This document shows positions 39,905-54,800 of a stretch of 64,000 bases of DNA, piece after piece. The position numbers were made by a program, and so were the translations under genes. Source of the DNA: Calliopsis andreniformis (Eukaryota > Arthropoda > Insecta > Hymenoptera > Andrenidae). The notes beneath the pieces were generated by a model. It was given only the letters and a program-made list of their open reading frames with translations, did no database searches and was not told the DNA's origin. Each line of letters starts with the position of its first letter. The first letter of the stretch is position 1. The DNA lies in assembly GCF_051401765.1 (NCBI RefSeq), contig NW_027480481.1:434001-498000 (forward strand), in the 5' to 3' direction.

Positions 39905-41055
39905 TCAATACTCAAACCTCAAACCTCAGCCCTCAGCCCTCATCCTCCATCTTCAATCCTCTATCCTCAATCCTCAATCTTCAATCCTCAATACTCAATC
40001 TTCAATCCTCAATCCTCAATCCTCAATCCTCATTCTTCAATCCTCAATACCCAATCCTCAATCTTCAATCCTCAATCCTCAATCCTCAATTCTCAATCCT
40101 CAATCCTCGATCCTCAATCCTCAATCATCAATCCTCAATCCTCAATCCTCAATCCTCAGTACTTAATCCTCTATCCTCAATCTTCAATTCTCAATACTCA
40201 ATCTTCAATCCTCATTCCTCAATCCTCAATCCTCAATCCTCAATTTTCAATCCTCAATACTCAATCTGCAATCCTCAATCCTCAGTCCTCAATCCTCAAT
40301 CCGCAATCCTCATTCTTCAATCCTCAATACCCAGTCCTCAATCTTCAATCCTCAATCCTCAATCCTCAATTCTCAATCGTCAATCCTCAATCCCAAGACC
40401 TCAAACATCAATACTCAACCCTCAGTCCTCGTCCTCAATCCACAACCCTCAATCTTCAATCATCAATACTCAATCTTCGATCCTCAATCCTCAATCCTCA
40501 ATCCTGAATCCTCATACTTCAATACTCAATACCCAATCCTCAATCTTCAATCCTCAATCCTCAATCCTCAATTCTCAATCCTCAATCCTCAGTCCTCTGT
40601 CCTCAAACCTCAATCCTCTACCCTCAGCCCTCATCCTCCGTCCTCAATCCTCAATCATCAATCCTCAATCTTATATCCTCAATATTCAATCTTCAATCCT
40701 CAATCCTCAATCCTCAATCCTCAGTGATCAATACTCAATCTTCAATACTCAACCCTCAATCCTCAATCCTCAATCCTCAATCCTCAATCCTCAATCTTCA
40801 ATCCTCAATCCTCAATCCTCAATCTTCAATCCTCAATACTCAATCTGCAATCCTCAATCCTCAAACCTCAATCCTCAATCCTCATTCTTCAATCCTCAAT
40901 GCCCAATCCTCAATCCTCAATCCTCAATCCTCAATCCTCAATTCTCATCCCTCAATCCTTAATCCTCAGACCTCGAACATCAGTATTCAACCCTCAGTCC
41001 ACGTACTCAATCCACAACCCTCAATCCTCAGTCCTCAATATTCAATCATCAATAT

Positions 41056-44000
41056 TCAATCTTCAATCCTCAACACTCAATCTTCAATCCTCAACCCTCA
41101 ATCCTCAATCCTCAATCCTCATTCTTCAATCCTCAATACCCAATCCACAGTCTTCAATCCTCAATCCTCAATCCTCAATCCTAATTCCTCAATCCTCATT
41201 CTTCAATCCTCAATACCCAATCCTCAATTTCAATCCTCAGTCCTCAATCCTCATTTCTCAATCCTCAATCCTCAACCCTTAGCCCTCATCCTCCATCCTC
41301 AGTACTCAATCCTCTATCCTCAATCTTCAATCCCCAATACTCAATCTTCAATCCTCATTCCTCAATCCTCAATCCTCAATCCTCAATCCTCAATCTTCAA
41401 TCCTCAATACTCAATCTGCAATCCTCAATCCTCAAACCTCAATCCTCAATCCTCATTCCTCAATCCTCAATACCCAATCCTCAATCCTCAATCCTCAATC
41501 CTCAATGCTCAATATTGAATCATCAATACTCAATCTTCAATCATCAATCTTCAATCCTCAATACTCAATCTTCAATCCTCAATCCTCAGTCCTCAATCCT
41601 CAGGCATCAATACTCAATCTACAATATTCAATCCTCAATCCTTAATCCGCAATCCACAATCCTCAACCTTCAATACTAAATACTCAATCTACAATCCTCA
41701 ATCCTCAATCCTCAATCCTCAATCCTCAATCCTCAATCCTCAATATTCAATCCTCAATACTCAATCTTCAATCATCAATCCTCAATCCTCAATTCTCAGT
41801 CGTCAATCCTCAGTCATCAATCCTCAATCTTCAATACTCAATCGTCAATCCTTAGTCCTCAATCCTCAATCCTCAATCCTCGTTCTTCAAGCCTCAATCC
41901 TCAACCCTCAGTCTTCATCCTCAATCCTCAAACTTCAATCCTCAATCCTCAATATTCAATCATCAATACTCAATCTTCAATCCTCAATCCTCAAACCTCA
42001 ATCCTCAGTCCTCATTCTTCAATCCTAAATACCCAATCCCCAATCTTCAATCCTCAATGCTCAATACTCAATTCTCAATCCTCAATCCTTAATCCTCAGA
42101 CCTCAAACATCAATATTCAACCCTCGGACCTCGTCCACAATCCACAACCCTCAATCCTCAGTTCTCAATATTCAGTCATCAATATTCAATGTTCAATTCT
42201 CAATCCTCAATCCTCAATCATCAATCCTCAATCCTCAGTCTTCAACCCTGAATCCTCAATCCTCAATACTCAACCCTCAGTCTCCATCCTCAATCCTCAA
42301 ACCTCAATCCTCAATCCTCAATATTCAATCATCAATACTCAATCTTCAATCCTCAATCCTCAAACCTCAATCCTCAATCCTCATTCTTCAATCCTAAATA
42401 CCCAATCCTCAATCTTCAATCCTCAATCCTCAATCCTCAATTCTCAATCCTCAATCCTTAATCCCCAGACCTCAAACATCAATATTCAACCCTGAGTCCT
42501 CGTCCACAATCCACAACACTCAATCCTCAGTCCTCAATATTCAATCATCAATATTCAATCTTCAATCCTCAATCCTCAATCCTCAATCCTCAATCCTCAA
42601 TCTTCAATCTTCAACCCTGAATCCTCAATCCTCAATACTCAATCCTCAATCTTCAATCCTCAATACTCAATCTTCAATCCTCAATCATCAATCCTCAATC
42701 CTCAATCCTCAATCTTCAATCCTCAATACTCAATCTTCAATCCGCAATCCTCAATCCTCAATCCTCAATCCTCATTCTTCAATCCTCAATACCCAATCCA
42801 CAGTCTTCAATCCTCAATCCTCAATCCTCAATCCTAATTCCTCAATCCTCATTCTTCAATCCTCAATACCCAATCCTCAATTTCAATCCTCAATCCTCAA
42901 TCCTCATTTCTCAATCCTCAATCCTCAACCCTTAGCCCTCATCCTCCATCCTCAGTACTCAATCCTCTATCCTCAATCTTCAATCCCCAATACTCAATCT
43001 TCAATCCTCATTCCTCAATCCTCAATCCTCAATCCTCAATCTTCAACCCTCAATACTCAATCTGCAATCCTCAATCCTCAAACCTCAATCCTCAATCCTC
43101 ATTCCTCAATCCTCAATACCCAATCCTCAATCCTCAATCCTCAATCCTCAATCCTCAATCCTCAATCCTCAATATTCAATCATCAATACTCAATCTTCAA
43201 TCATCAATCTTCAATCCTCAATACTCAATCTTCAATCCTCAATCCTCAAGCCTCAATCCTCAATCCTCAATCCTCAGGCATCAATACTCAATCTACAATA
43301 TTCAATCCTCAATCCTTAATCCGCAATCCACAATCCTCAGCCTTCAATACTAAATACTCAATCTTCAATCCTCAATCCTCAATCCTCAATCCTCAATCCT
43401 CAATCCTCAATCCTCAATATTCAATCCTCAATACTCAATCTTCAATCATCAATCCTCAATCCTCAATTCTCAGTCGTCAATCCTCAGTCATCAATCCTCA
43501 ATCTTCAATACTCAATCGTCAATCCTTAGTCCTCAATCCTCAATCCTCAATCCTCGTTCCTCAAACCTCAATCCTCAACCCTCAGTCTCCATCCTCAATC
43601 CTCAAACCTCAATCCTCAATCCTCAATATTCAATCATCAATACTCAATCTTCAATCCTCAATCCTCAAACCTCAATCCTCAATCCTCATTCTTCAATTCT
43701 AAATACCCAATCCTCAATCTTCAATCCTCAATCCTCAATCCTCAAGTCTCAATCCTCAATCCTTAATCCCCAGACCTCAAACATCAATATTCAACCCTGA
43801 GTCCTCGTCCACAATCCACAACCCTCAATCCTCAGTCCTCAATATTCAATCATCAATATTCAATCTTCAATCCTCAATCCTCAATCCTCAATCCTCAATC
43901 CTCAATCTTCAATCTTCAACCCTGAATCCTCAATCCTCAATACTCATACCTCAATCTTCAATGCTCAGGCATCAATACTCAATCTACAATATTCAATCCT

Positions 44001-46727
44001 CAGTCCTTAATCCTCAATCCACAATCCTCAAACTTCAATACCCAATACTCAATCTTCAATCCTCAATCCTCAATCCTCAATCCTCAATCCTCAATCCTCA
44101 ATACTCAATATTCAATCCTCTATACTCAATGTTCAATCATCAATCCTCAATCCTCAATTCTCTGTCGTCAATCCTCAGTCATCAATCCTCAATCGTCAAT
44201 ACTCAATCGTCAATCCTTAGTCCTCAATCCTCAATCCTCAATCCTCGTTCCTCAAACCTCAATCCTCAACCCTCAGTCTCCATCCTCAATCCTCAAACCT
44301 CAATCCTCAATCCTCAATATTCAATCATCAATACTCAATCTTCAATCCTCAATCCTCAAACCTCAATCCTCAATCCTCATTCTTCAATCCTAAATACCCA
44401 ATCCTCAATCTTCAATCCTCAATCCTCAATCATCAATTCTCAATCCTCAATCCTTAATCCCCAGACCTCAAACATCAATATTCAACCCTGAGTCCTCGTC
44501 CACAATCCACAACCCTCAATCCTCAGTCCTCAATATTCAATCATCAATATTCAATCTTCAATCCTCAATCCTCAATCCTCAATCCTCAATCCTCAATCTT
44601 CAATCTTCAACCCTGAATCCTCAATCCTCAATACTCAATCCTCAATCTTCAATCCACAATACTCAATCTTCAATCCTCAATCATCAATCCTCAATCCTCA
44701 ATCCTCAATCTTCAATCCTCAACACTCAATCTTCAATCCTCAATCCTCAATCCTCAATCCTCAATCCTCATTCTTCAATCCTCAATACCCAATCCACAGT
44801 CTTCAATCCTCAATCCTCAATCCTCAATCCTAATTCCTCAATCCTCATTCTTCAATCCTCAATACCCAATCCTCAATTTCAATCCTCAGTCCTCAATCCT
44901 CATTTCTCAATCCTCAATCCTCAACCCTTAGCCCTCATCCTCCATCCTCAGTACTCAATCCTCTATCCTCAATCTTCAATACCCAATACTCAATCTTCAA
45001 TCCTCATTCCTCAATCCTCAATCCTCAATCCTCAATCTTCAATCCTCAATACTCAAACTGCAATCCTCAATCCTCAAACCTCAATCCTCAATCCTCATTC
45101 CTCAATCCTCAATACCCAATCCTCAATCCTCAATCCTCAATCCTCAATCCTCAATATTCAATCATCAATACTCAATCTTCAATCATCAATCTTCAATCCT
45201 CAATACTCAATATTCAATCCTCAATCCTCAATCCTCAATCCTCAATCCTCAATCCTCAGGCATCAATACTCAATCTACAATATTCAATCCTCAATCCTTA
45301 ATCCGCAATCCACAATCCTCAACCTTCAATACTAAATACTCAATCTTCAATCCTCAATCCTCAATCCTCAATCCTCAATCCTCAATCCTCAATCCTCAAT
45401 CCTCAATATTCAATCCTCAATACTCAATCTTCAATCATCAATCCTCAATCCTCAATTCTCAGTCGTCAATCCTCAGTCATCAATCCTCAATCTTCAATAC
45501 TCAATCGTCAATCCATAGTCCTCAATCCTCAATCCTCAATCCTCGTTCTTCAAGCCTCAATCCTCAACCCTCAGTCTTCATCCTCAATCCTCAAACTTCA
45601 ATCCTCAATCCTCAATATTCAATCATCAATACTCAATCTTCAATCCTCAATCCTCAAACCTCAATCCTCAGTCCTCATTCTTCAATCCTAAATACCCAAT
45701 CCTCAATCTTCAATCCTCAATGCTCAATACTCAATTCTCAATCCTCAATCCTTAATCCTCAGACCTCAAACATCAATATTCAACCCTCAGACCTCGTCCA
45801 CAATCCACAACCCTCAATCCTCAGTTCTCAATATTCAATCATCAATATTCAATGTTCAATCCTCAATCCTCAATCCTCAATCATCAATCCTCAATCCTCA
45901 GACTTCAACCCTGAATCCTCAATCCTCAATACTCAACCCTCAGTCTCCATCCTCAATCCTCAAACCTCAATCCTCAATCCTCAATATTCAATCATCAATA
46001 CTCAATCTTCAATCCTCAATCCTCAAACCTCAACCCTCAATCCTCATTCTTCAATCCTAAATACCCAATCCTCAATCTTCAATCCTCAATCCTCAATCCT
46101 CAATTCTCAATCCTCAATCCTTAATCCCCAGACCTCAAACATCAATATTCAACCCTGAGTCCTCGTCCACAATCCACAACACTCAATCCTCAGTCCTCAA
46201 TATTCAATCATCAATATTCAATCTTCAATCCTCAATCCTCAATCCTCAATCCTCAATCCTCAATCTTCAATCTTCAACCCTGAATCCTCAATCCTCAATA
46301 CTCAATCCTCAATCTTCAATCCTCAATACTCAATCTTCAATCCTCAATCATCAATCCTCAATCCTCAATCCTCAATCTTCAATCCTCAACACTCAATCTT
46401 CAATCCTCAATCCTCAATCCTCAATCCTCAATCCTCATTCTTCAACCCTCAATACCCAATCCACAGTCTTCAATCCTCAATCCTCAATCCTCAATCCTAA
46501 TTCCTCAATCCTCATTCTTCAGTCCTCAATACCCAATCCTCAATTTCAATCCTCAATCCTCAATCCTCATTTCTCAATCCTCAATCCTCAACCCTTAGCC
46601 CTCATCCTCCATCCTCAGTACTCAATCCTCTATCCTCAATCTTCAATCCCCAATACTCAATCTTCAATCCTCATTCCTCAATCCTCAATCCTCAATCCTC
46701 AATCTTCAATCCTCAATACTCAATCTG
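41056..46727. repeat. Higher-order array, unit about 1.65-2.0 kb, copy 2
   Basis: Matches 20,356-26,019 at offset 20,700, then 20,707. CCCTTAGCCCTCATCCTCC falls at 41,276, 42,929 and 44,925, as predicted by that offset. Very few differences were seen, among them C at 41,095 against T at 20,395. The match ends at 46,727, where this copy has CAATCTGCAATCC, the ordinary continuation of the module, so the 26-kb copy is the truncated one. Confidence 0.87.
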
Positions 46728-47304
46728 CAATCCTCAATCCTCAAACCTCAATCCTCAATCCTCATTCCTCAATCCTCAATACCCAATCCTCAATCCTCAA
46801 TCCTCAATCCTCAATCCTCAATCCTCAATATTCAATCATCAATACTCAATCTTCAATCATCAATCTTCAATCCTCAATCCTCAATCCTCAATCCTCAATG
46901 CTCAATCCTCAATCCTCAATATTCAATCCTCAATACTCAATCTTCAATCATCAATCCTCAATCCTCAATTCTCAGTCGTCAATCCTCAGTCATCAATCCT
47001 CAATCTTCAATACTCAATCGTCAATCCTTAGTCCTCAATCCTCAATCCTCAATCCTCGTTCCTCAAACCTCAATCCTCAACCCTCAGTCTTCATCCTCAA
47101 TCCTCAAACTTCAATCCTCAATCCTCAATATTCAATCATCAATACTCAATCTTCAATCCTCAATCCTCAATCCTCAATCCTCAATCCTCAATCCTCAATC
47201 CTCAATCCTCAATCCTCAATCCTCAATCCTCAATCCTCAATCCTCAATCCTCAATCCTCAACCTTCAATACTCAATAATCAATCTCCAATCCTAGATCCT
47301 CAAT
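46728..47304. repeat. Link between higher-order array and 4,583-bp units
   Basis: No gene is visible. The module order continues from the preceding array but skips the CAGGCATC module. It then enters a pure run of about 15 perfect heptamers (about 47,154-47,260) before CAACCTTCAATACTCAATAA and CCTAGATCCTCAATCCTCGA. The same pure-run-then-CCTAGATCC arrangement recurs near 51,250-51,380, 55,830-55,960, 56,976-57,130 and 58,147-58,300. Confidence 0.75.
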
Positions 47305-50300
47305 CCTCGATCCTCAATCCTCATTCTTCAATCCTCAATACCCAATCCTCAGTCTTCAATCCTCAAACATCAATCCTCAATTCTCAATCCTCAATCCTCA
47401 ATCCTCAATCCTCAATCCTCAATCCTCAGGCATCAATACTCAATCTACAATATTCAATCCTCAATCCTTAATCCTCAATCCACAATCCTCAACATTCAAT
47501 ACTCAATACTCAATCTTCAACCCTCAATCCTCAATCCTCAATCCTCAATCCTCAATCCTCAATATTCAATCCTCAATACTCAATCTTCAATCATCATCCT
47601 CAATCCTCAATTCTCAGTCGTCAATCCTCAATCCTCAATCCTCATTCTTCAATCCTCAATACCCAATCCTCAATCTTCAATCCTCAAACATCAATCCTCA
47701 ATTCTCAATCCTCAATCCTCAGTCCTCAGTCGTCGAACCTCAATCCCCGACCCTTAGCACTCATCCTCAATCCTCAGTCCTCAATCCTCAATCCTCAAAC
47801 CTAAATCCTCTACCGTCAGTCCTCGTCCTCAATCCTCAAACCTCAATCCTCAATCCTCAATATTCAATCATCAATACTCAATCTTCAACCCTCAATCCTC
47901 AATCCTCAATCCTCAATCCTCAATCCTCAATCCTCAATATTCAATCATCAATACTCAATCTTCAACCCTCAATCTTCAATCCTCAGTACTCAATCTTCAA
48001 TCCTCAATCCTGAATCCTCAATCCTCAATCCTCAATCCTCAATCCTCAGGCATCAATGCTCAATCTACAATATTCAATCCTCAGTCCTTAATCCTCAATC
48101 CACAATCCTCAAACTTCAATACTCAATACTCAATCTTCAATCCTCAATCCTCAATCCCCAATCCTCAATCCTCAATCCTCAATCCTCAATATTCAAACCT
48201 CTATACTCAATGTTCAATCATCAATCCTCAATCCTCAATTCTCAGTCGTCAATCCTCAGTCATCAATCCTCAATCGTCAATACTCAATCGTCAATCCTTA
48301 GTCCTCAATCCTCAATCCTCAATCCTCGTTCCTCAAACCTCAATCCTCAACCATCAGTCTCCATCCTCAATCCTCAAACCTCAATCCTCAATCCTCAATA
48401 TTCAATCATCAATACTCAATCTTCAATCCTCAATCCTCAAACCTCAATCCTCAATGCTCATTCTTCAATTCCAAATACCCAATCCTCAATCTTCAATCCT
48501 CAATCCTCACTCGTCAAGTCTCAATCCTCAATCCTTAATCCCCAGACCTCAAACACCAATATTCATCCCTGAGTCCTCGTCCACAGTCCACAACCCTCAA
48601 TCCTCAGTCCTCATTATTCAATCATCAATATTCAATCTTCAACCCTCAATCCTCAATCCCCAATCCTCAATCCTCAATCTTCAATCTTCAACCCTGAATC
48701 CTCAATCCTCAATACTCAATCCTCAATCTTCAATCCTCAATACTCAATCTTCAATCCTCAATCATCAATCCTCAATCCTCAATCCTCAATCTTCAATCCT
48801 CAACACTCAATCTTCAATCCTCAATCCTCAATCCTCAATCATCAATCCTCATTCTTCAACCCTCAATACCCAATCCACAGACTTCAATCCTCAATCCTCA
48901 ATCCTCAATCCTAATTCCTCAATCCTCATTCATCAATCCTCAATACCCAATCCTCAATTTCAATCCTCAATCCTCAATCCTCATTTCTCAATCCTCAATC
49001 CTCAACCCTTAGCCCTCATCCTCCATCCTCAGTACTCAATCCTCTATCCTCAATCTTCAATCCCCAATACTCAATCTTCAATCCTCATTCCTCAATCCTC
49101 AATCCTCAATCCTCAATCTTCAATCCTCAATACTCAATCTGCAATCGTCAATCCTCAAACCTCAATCCTCAATCCTCATTCCTCAATCCTCAATACCCAA
49201 TCCTCAATCCTCAATCCTCAATCCTCAATCCTCAATATTCAATCATCAATACTCAATCTTCAATCATCAATCTTCAATCCTCAATACTCAATCTTCAATC
49301 TTCAATCCTCAATCCTCAATCCTCAATCCTCAATCCTCAGGCATCAATACTCAATCTACAATATTCAATCCTCAATCCTTAATCCGCAATCCACAATCCT
49401 CAACCTTCAATACTAAATACTCAATCTTCAATCCTCAATCCTCAATCCTCAATCCTCAATCCTCAATCCTCAATCCTCAATATTCAATCCTCAATACTCA
49501 ATCTTCAATCATCAATCCTCAAACCTCAATTCTCAGTCGTCAATCCTCAGTCATCAATCCTCAATCTTCAATACTCAATCGTCAATCCTTAGTCCTCAAT
49601 CCTCAATCCTCAATCCTCGTTCCTCAAACCTCAATCCTCAACCCTCAGTCTTCATCCTCAATCCTCAAACTTCAATCCTCAATCCTCAATATTCAATCAT
49701 CAATACTCAATCTTCAATCCTCAATCCTCAAACCTCAATCCTCAGTCCTCATTCTTCAATCCTGAATACCCAATCCTCAATCTTCAATCCTCAATGCTCA
49801 ATCCTGAATCCTCATTCCTCAATCTTCAACCCTGAATCCTCAATCCTCAATACTCAATCCTCAATCTTCAATCCTCAATACTCAATCTTCAATCCTCAAT
49901 CCTCAATCCTCAATCCTCAATCCTCAATCTTCAATCCTCAACACTCAATCTTCAATCCTCAATCCTCAATCCTCAATCCTCAATCCCCATTCTTCAATCC
50001 TCAATACCCAATCCTCAATCTTCAATCCTCAATCCTCAATCCTCAATCCCAACTCCTCAATCCTCATTCTTCAATCCTCAATACCCAATCCTCAATTTCA
50101 ATCCTCAATCCTCAATCCTCATTTCCCAATCCTCAATCCTCAACCCTCAGCCCTCATCCTCCATCCTCAGTACTCAATCCTCCATCCTCAATCTTCAATC
50201 CTCAATACCCAATCTTCAATCCTCATTCCTCAATCCTCAATCCTCAATCCTCAATCTTCAATACTCAATACTCAATCTGCAATCCTCAATCCTCAAACCT

Positions 50301-51887
50301 CAATCCTCAATCCTCATTCCTCAATCCTCAATACCCAATCCTCAATCCTCAATCCTCAATCCTCAATCCTCAATCCTCAATCTTCAACCCTGAATCCTCA
50401 ATCCTCAATCCACAATCCTCAACCTTCTATACTCAATAATCAATCTCCAATCCTAGATCGTCAATCCTCAATACTCAATCCTCAATCTTCAACCCTGAAT
50501 CCTCAATCCTCAATACTCAATCCTCAATCTTCAATCCTCAATACTCAATCCTAAATCCTCAGTCCTCAATCTTCAACCCTCAACACTCAATCTTCAATCC
50601 ACAATCCTCAATCCTCAATCCTCAATCCTCAATCTTCAATCCTCATCACTAATCTTCAATCCTCAATCCTCAATCCTCAATCCTCAATCCTCATTCCTCA
50701 ATCCTCAATACCCAATCCTCAATCCCCAATCCTCAATCCTCAATCCTCAATCCTCAATATTCAATCATCAATACTCAATCTACAATCATCAATCTTCAAT
50801 CCTCAATACTCAATCTTCAATCCTCAATCCTCAAGCCTCAATCCTCAATCCTCAATCCTCAGGCATCAATACTCAATCTACAATATTCAATCCTCAATCC
50901 TTAATCCGCAATCCACAATCCTCAAGCTTCAATACTAAATACTCAATCTTCAATCCTCAATCCTCAATCATCAATCCTCAATCCTCAATCCTCAATATTC
51001 AATCTTCAATACTCAATCTTCAATCATCAATCCTCAATCCTCAATTCTCAGTCGTCAATCCTCAGTCATCAATCCTCAATCTTCAATACTCAATCGTCAA
51101 TCCTTAGTCCTCAATCCTCAATCCTCAATCCTCGTTCCTCAAACCTCAATCCTCAACCCTCAGTCTTCATCCTCAATCCTCAAACTTCAATCCTCAATCC
51201 TCAATATTCAATTATCAATACTCAATCTTCAATCCTCAATCCTCAACCCTCAATCCTCAATCCTCAATCCTCAATCCTCAATCCTCAATCCTCAATCCTC
51301 AATCCTCAATCCTCAATCCTCAATCCTCAATCCTCGACCTTCAATACTCAATAATCAATCTCCAATCCTAGATCCTCAATCCTCGATCCTCAATCCTCAT
51401 TCTTCAATCCTCAATCCTCAATCCTCAATATTCAATCCTCAATACTCAATCTTCAATCATCATCCTCAATCCTCAATTCTCAGTCGTCAATCCTCAATCC
51501 TCAATCCTCATTCTTCAATCCTCAATACCCAATCCTCAATCTTCAATCCTCAAACATCAATCCTCAATTCTCAATCCTCAATCCTCAGTCCTGAGTCGTC
51601 GAACCTCAATCCCCGACCCTTAGCACTCATCCTCAATCCTCAGTCCTCAATCCTCAATCCTCAATCCTCAATCCTCATTCTTCAACCCTCAATACCCAAT
51701 CCACAGTCTTCAATCCTCAATCCTCAATCCTCAATCCTAATTCCTCAATCCTCATTCTTCAATCCTCAATACCCAATCCTCAATTTCAATCCTCAATCCT
51801 CAATCCTCATTTCTCAATCCTCAATCCTCAACCCTTAGCCCTCATCCTCCATCCTCAGTACTCAATCCTCTATCCTCAATCCTCAAT
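47305..51887. repeat. 4,583-bp tandem unit, copy 1
   Basis: CTCGATCCTCAATCCTCATT at 47,306 recurs at 51,889, giving a period of 4,583 bp. Every landmark checked keeps this offset, for example ATGTTCAATCATC at 48,210 and 52,793. No difference was seen in the parts compared. The unit is itself a composite of the 1.65-2.0 kb array modules plus two rare motifs: AGTCGTCGAACCTCAATCCC with CCGACCCTTAGCACTC (near 47,730 and 51,595), and CCTAAATCCTCTACCGTCAG (near 47,800). Confidence 0.88.
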
Positions 51888-54800
51888 CCTCGATCCTCAA
51901 TCCTCATTCTTCAATCCTCAATACCCAATCCTCAGTCTTCAATCCTCAAACATCAATCCTCAATTCTCAATCCTCAATCCTCAATCCTCAATCCTCAATC
52001 CTCAATCCTCAGGCATCAATACTCAATCTACAATATTCAATCCTCAATCCTTAATCCTCAATCCACAATCCTCAACATTCAATACTCAATACTCAATCTT
52101 CAACCCTCAATCCTCAATCCTCAATCCTCAATCCTCAATCCTCAATATTCAATCCTCAATACTCAATCTTCAATCATCATCCTCAATCCTCAATTCTCAG
52201 TCGTCAATCCTCAATCCTCAATCCTCATTCTTCAATCCTCAATACCCAATCCTCAATCTTCAATCCTCAAACATCAATCCTCAATTCTCAATCCTCAATC
52301 CTCAGTCCTCAGTCGTCGAACCTCAATCCCCGACCCTTAGCACTCATCCTCAATCCTCAGTCCTCAATCCTCAATCCTCAAACCTAAATCCTCTACCGTC
52401 AGTCCTCGTCCTCAATCCTCAAACCTCAATCCTCAATCCTCAATATTCAATCATCAATACTCAATCTTCAACCCTCAATCCTCAATCCTCAATCCTCAAT
52501 CCTCAATCCTCAATCCTCAATATTCAATCATCAATACTCAATCTTCAACCCTCAATCTTCAATCCTCAGTACTCAATCTTCAATCCTCAATCCTGAATCC
52601 TCAATCCTCAATCCTCAATCCTCAATCCTCAGGCATCAATGCTCAATCTACAATATTCAATCCTCAGTCCTTAATCCTCAATCCACAATCCTCAAACTTC
52701 AATACTCAATACTCAATCTTCAATCCTCAATCCTCAATCCCCAATCCTCAATCCTCAATCCTCAATCCTCAATATTCAAACCTCTATACTCAATGTTCAA
52801 TCATCAATCCTCAATCCTCAATTCTCAGTCGTCAATCCTCAGTCATCAATCCTCAATCGTCAATACTCAATCGTCAATCCTTAGTCCTCAATCCTCAATC
52901 CTCAATCCTCGTTCCTCAAACCTCAATCCTCAACCATCAGTCTCCATCCTCAATCCTCAAACCTCAATCCTCAATCCTCAATATTCAATCATCAATACTC
53001 AATCTTCAATCCTCAATCCTCAAACCTCAATCCTCAATGCTCATTCTTCAATTCCAAATACCCAATCCTCAATCTTCAATCCTCAATCCTCACTCGTCAA
53101 GTCTCAATCCTCAATCCTTAATCCCCAGACCTCAAACACCAATATTCATCCCTGAGTCCTCGTCCACAGTCCACAACCCTCAATCCTCAGTCCTCATTAT
53201 TCAATCATCAATATTCAATCTTCAACCCTCAATCCTCAATCCCCAATCCTCAATCCTCAATCTTCAATCTTCAACCCTGAATCCTCAATCCTCAATACTC
53301 AATCCTCAATCTTCAATCCTCAATACTCAATCTTCAATCCTCAATCATCAATCCTCAATCCTCAATCCTCAATCTTCAATCCTCAACACTCAATCTTCAA
53401 TCCTCAATCCTCAATCCTCAATCATCAATCCTCATTCTTCAACCCTCAATACCCAATCCACAGACTTCAATCCTCAATCCTCAATCCTCAATCCTAATTC
53501 CTCAATCCTCATTCATCAATCCTCAATACCCAATCCTCAATTTCAATCCTCAATCCTCAATCCTCATTTCTCAATCCTCAATCCTCAACCCTTAGCCCTC
53601 ATCCTCCATCCTCAGTACTCAATCCTCTATCCTCAATCTTCAATCCCCAATACTCAATCTTCAATCCTCATTCCTCAATCCTCAATCCTCAATCCTCAAT
53701 CTTCAATCCTCAATACTCAATCTGCAATCGTCAATCCTCAAACCTCAATCCTCAATCCTCATTCCTCAATCCTCAATACCCAATCCTCAATCCTCAATCC
53801 TCAATCCTCAATCCTCAATATTCAATCATCAATACTCAATCTTCAATCATCAATCTTCAATCCTCAATACTCAATCTTCAATCTTCAATCCTCAATCCTC
53901 AATCCTCAATCCTCAATCCTCAGGCATCAATACTCAATCTACAATATTCAATCCTCAATCCTTAATCCGCAATCCACAATCCTCAACCTTCAATACTAAA
54001 TACTCAATCTTCAATCCTCAATCCTCAATCCTCAATCCTCAATCCTCAATCCTCAATCCTCAATATTCAATCCTCAATACTCAATCTTCAATCATCAATC
54101 CTCAAACCTCAATTCTCAGTCGTCAATCCTCAGTCATCAATCCTCAATCTTCAATACTCAATCGTCAATCCTTAGTCCTCAATCCTCAATCCTCAATCCT
54201 CGTTCCTCAAACCTCAATCCTCAACCCTCAGTCTTCATCCTCAATCCTCAAACTTCAATCCTCAATCCTCAATATTCAATCATCAATACTCAATCTTCAA
54301 TCCTCAATCCTCAAACCTCAATCCTCAGTCCTCATTCTTCAATCCTGAATACCCAATCCTCAATCTTCAATCCTCAATGCTCAATCCTGAATCCTCATTC
54401 CTCAATCTTCAACCCTGAATCCTCAATCCTCAATACTCAATCCTCAATCTTCAATCCTCAATACTCAATCTTCAATCCTCAATCCTCAATCCTCAATCCT
54501 CAATCCTCAATCTTCAATCCTCAACACTCAATCTTCAATCCTCAATCCTCAATCCTCAATCCTCAATCCCCATTCTTCAATCCTCAATACCCAATCCTCA
54601 ATCTTCAATCCTCAATCCTCAATCCTCAATCCCAACTCCTCAATCCTCATTCTTCAATCCTCAATACCCAATCCTCAATTTCAATCCTCAATCCTCAATC
54701 CTCATTTCCCAATCCTCAATCCTCAACCCTCAGCCCTCATCCTCCATCCTCAGTACTCAATCCTCCATCCTCAATCTTCAATCCTCAATACCCAATCTTC

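Larger units (their letters stand above)
37401..41055. repeat. Block A copy 3, with tandem 1,229-bp pair
   Basis: It matches window positions 1-3,655 at a constant offset of 37,400, including both 1,229-bp units (landmarks at 38,143 and 39,372; inverted repeats at 38,658 and 39,887). Single-base markers show a mosaic: C at 38,275 as in copy 1, but G at 39,504 as in copy 2. A private G at 39,235 (TCATGAATAC, where other copies have TCATCAATAC) is shared only with 61,198. Confidence 0.9.
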
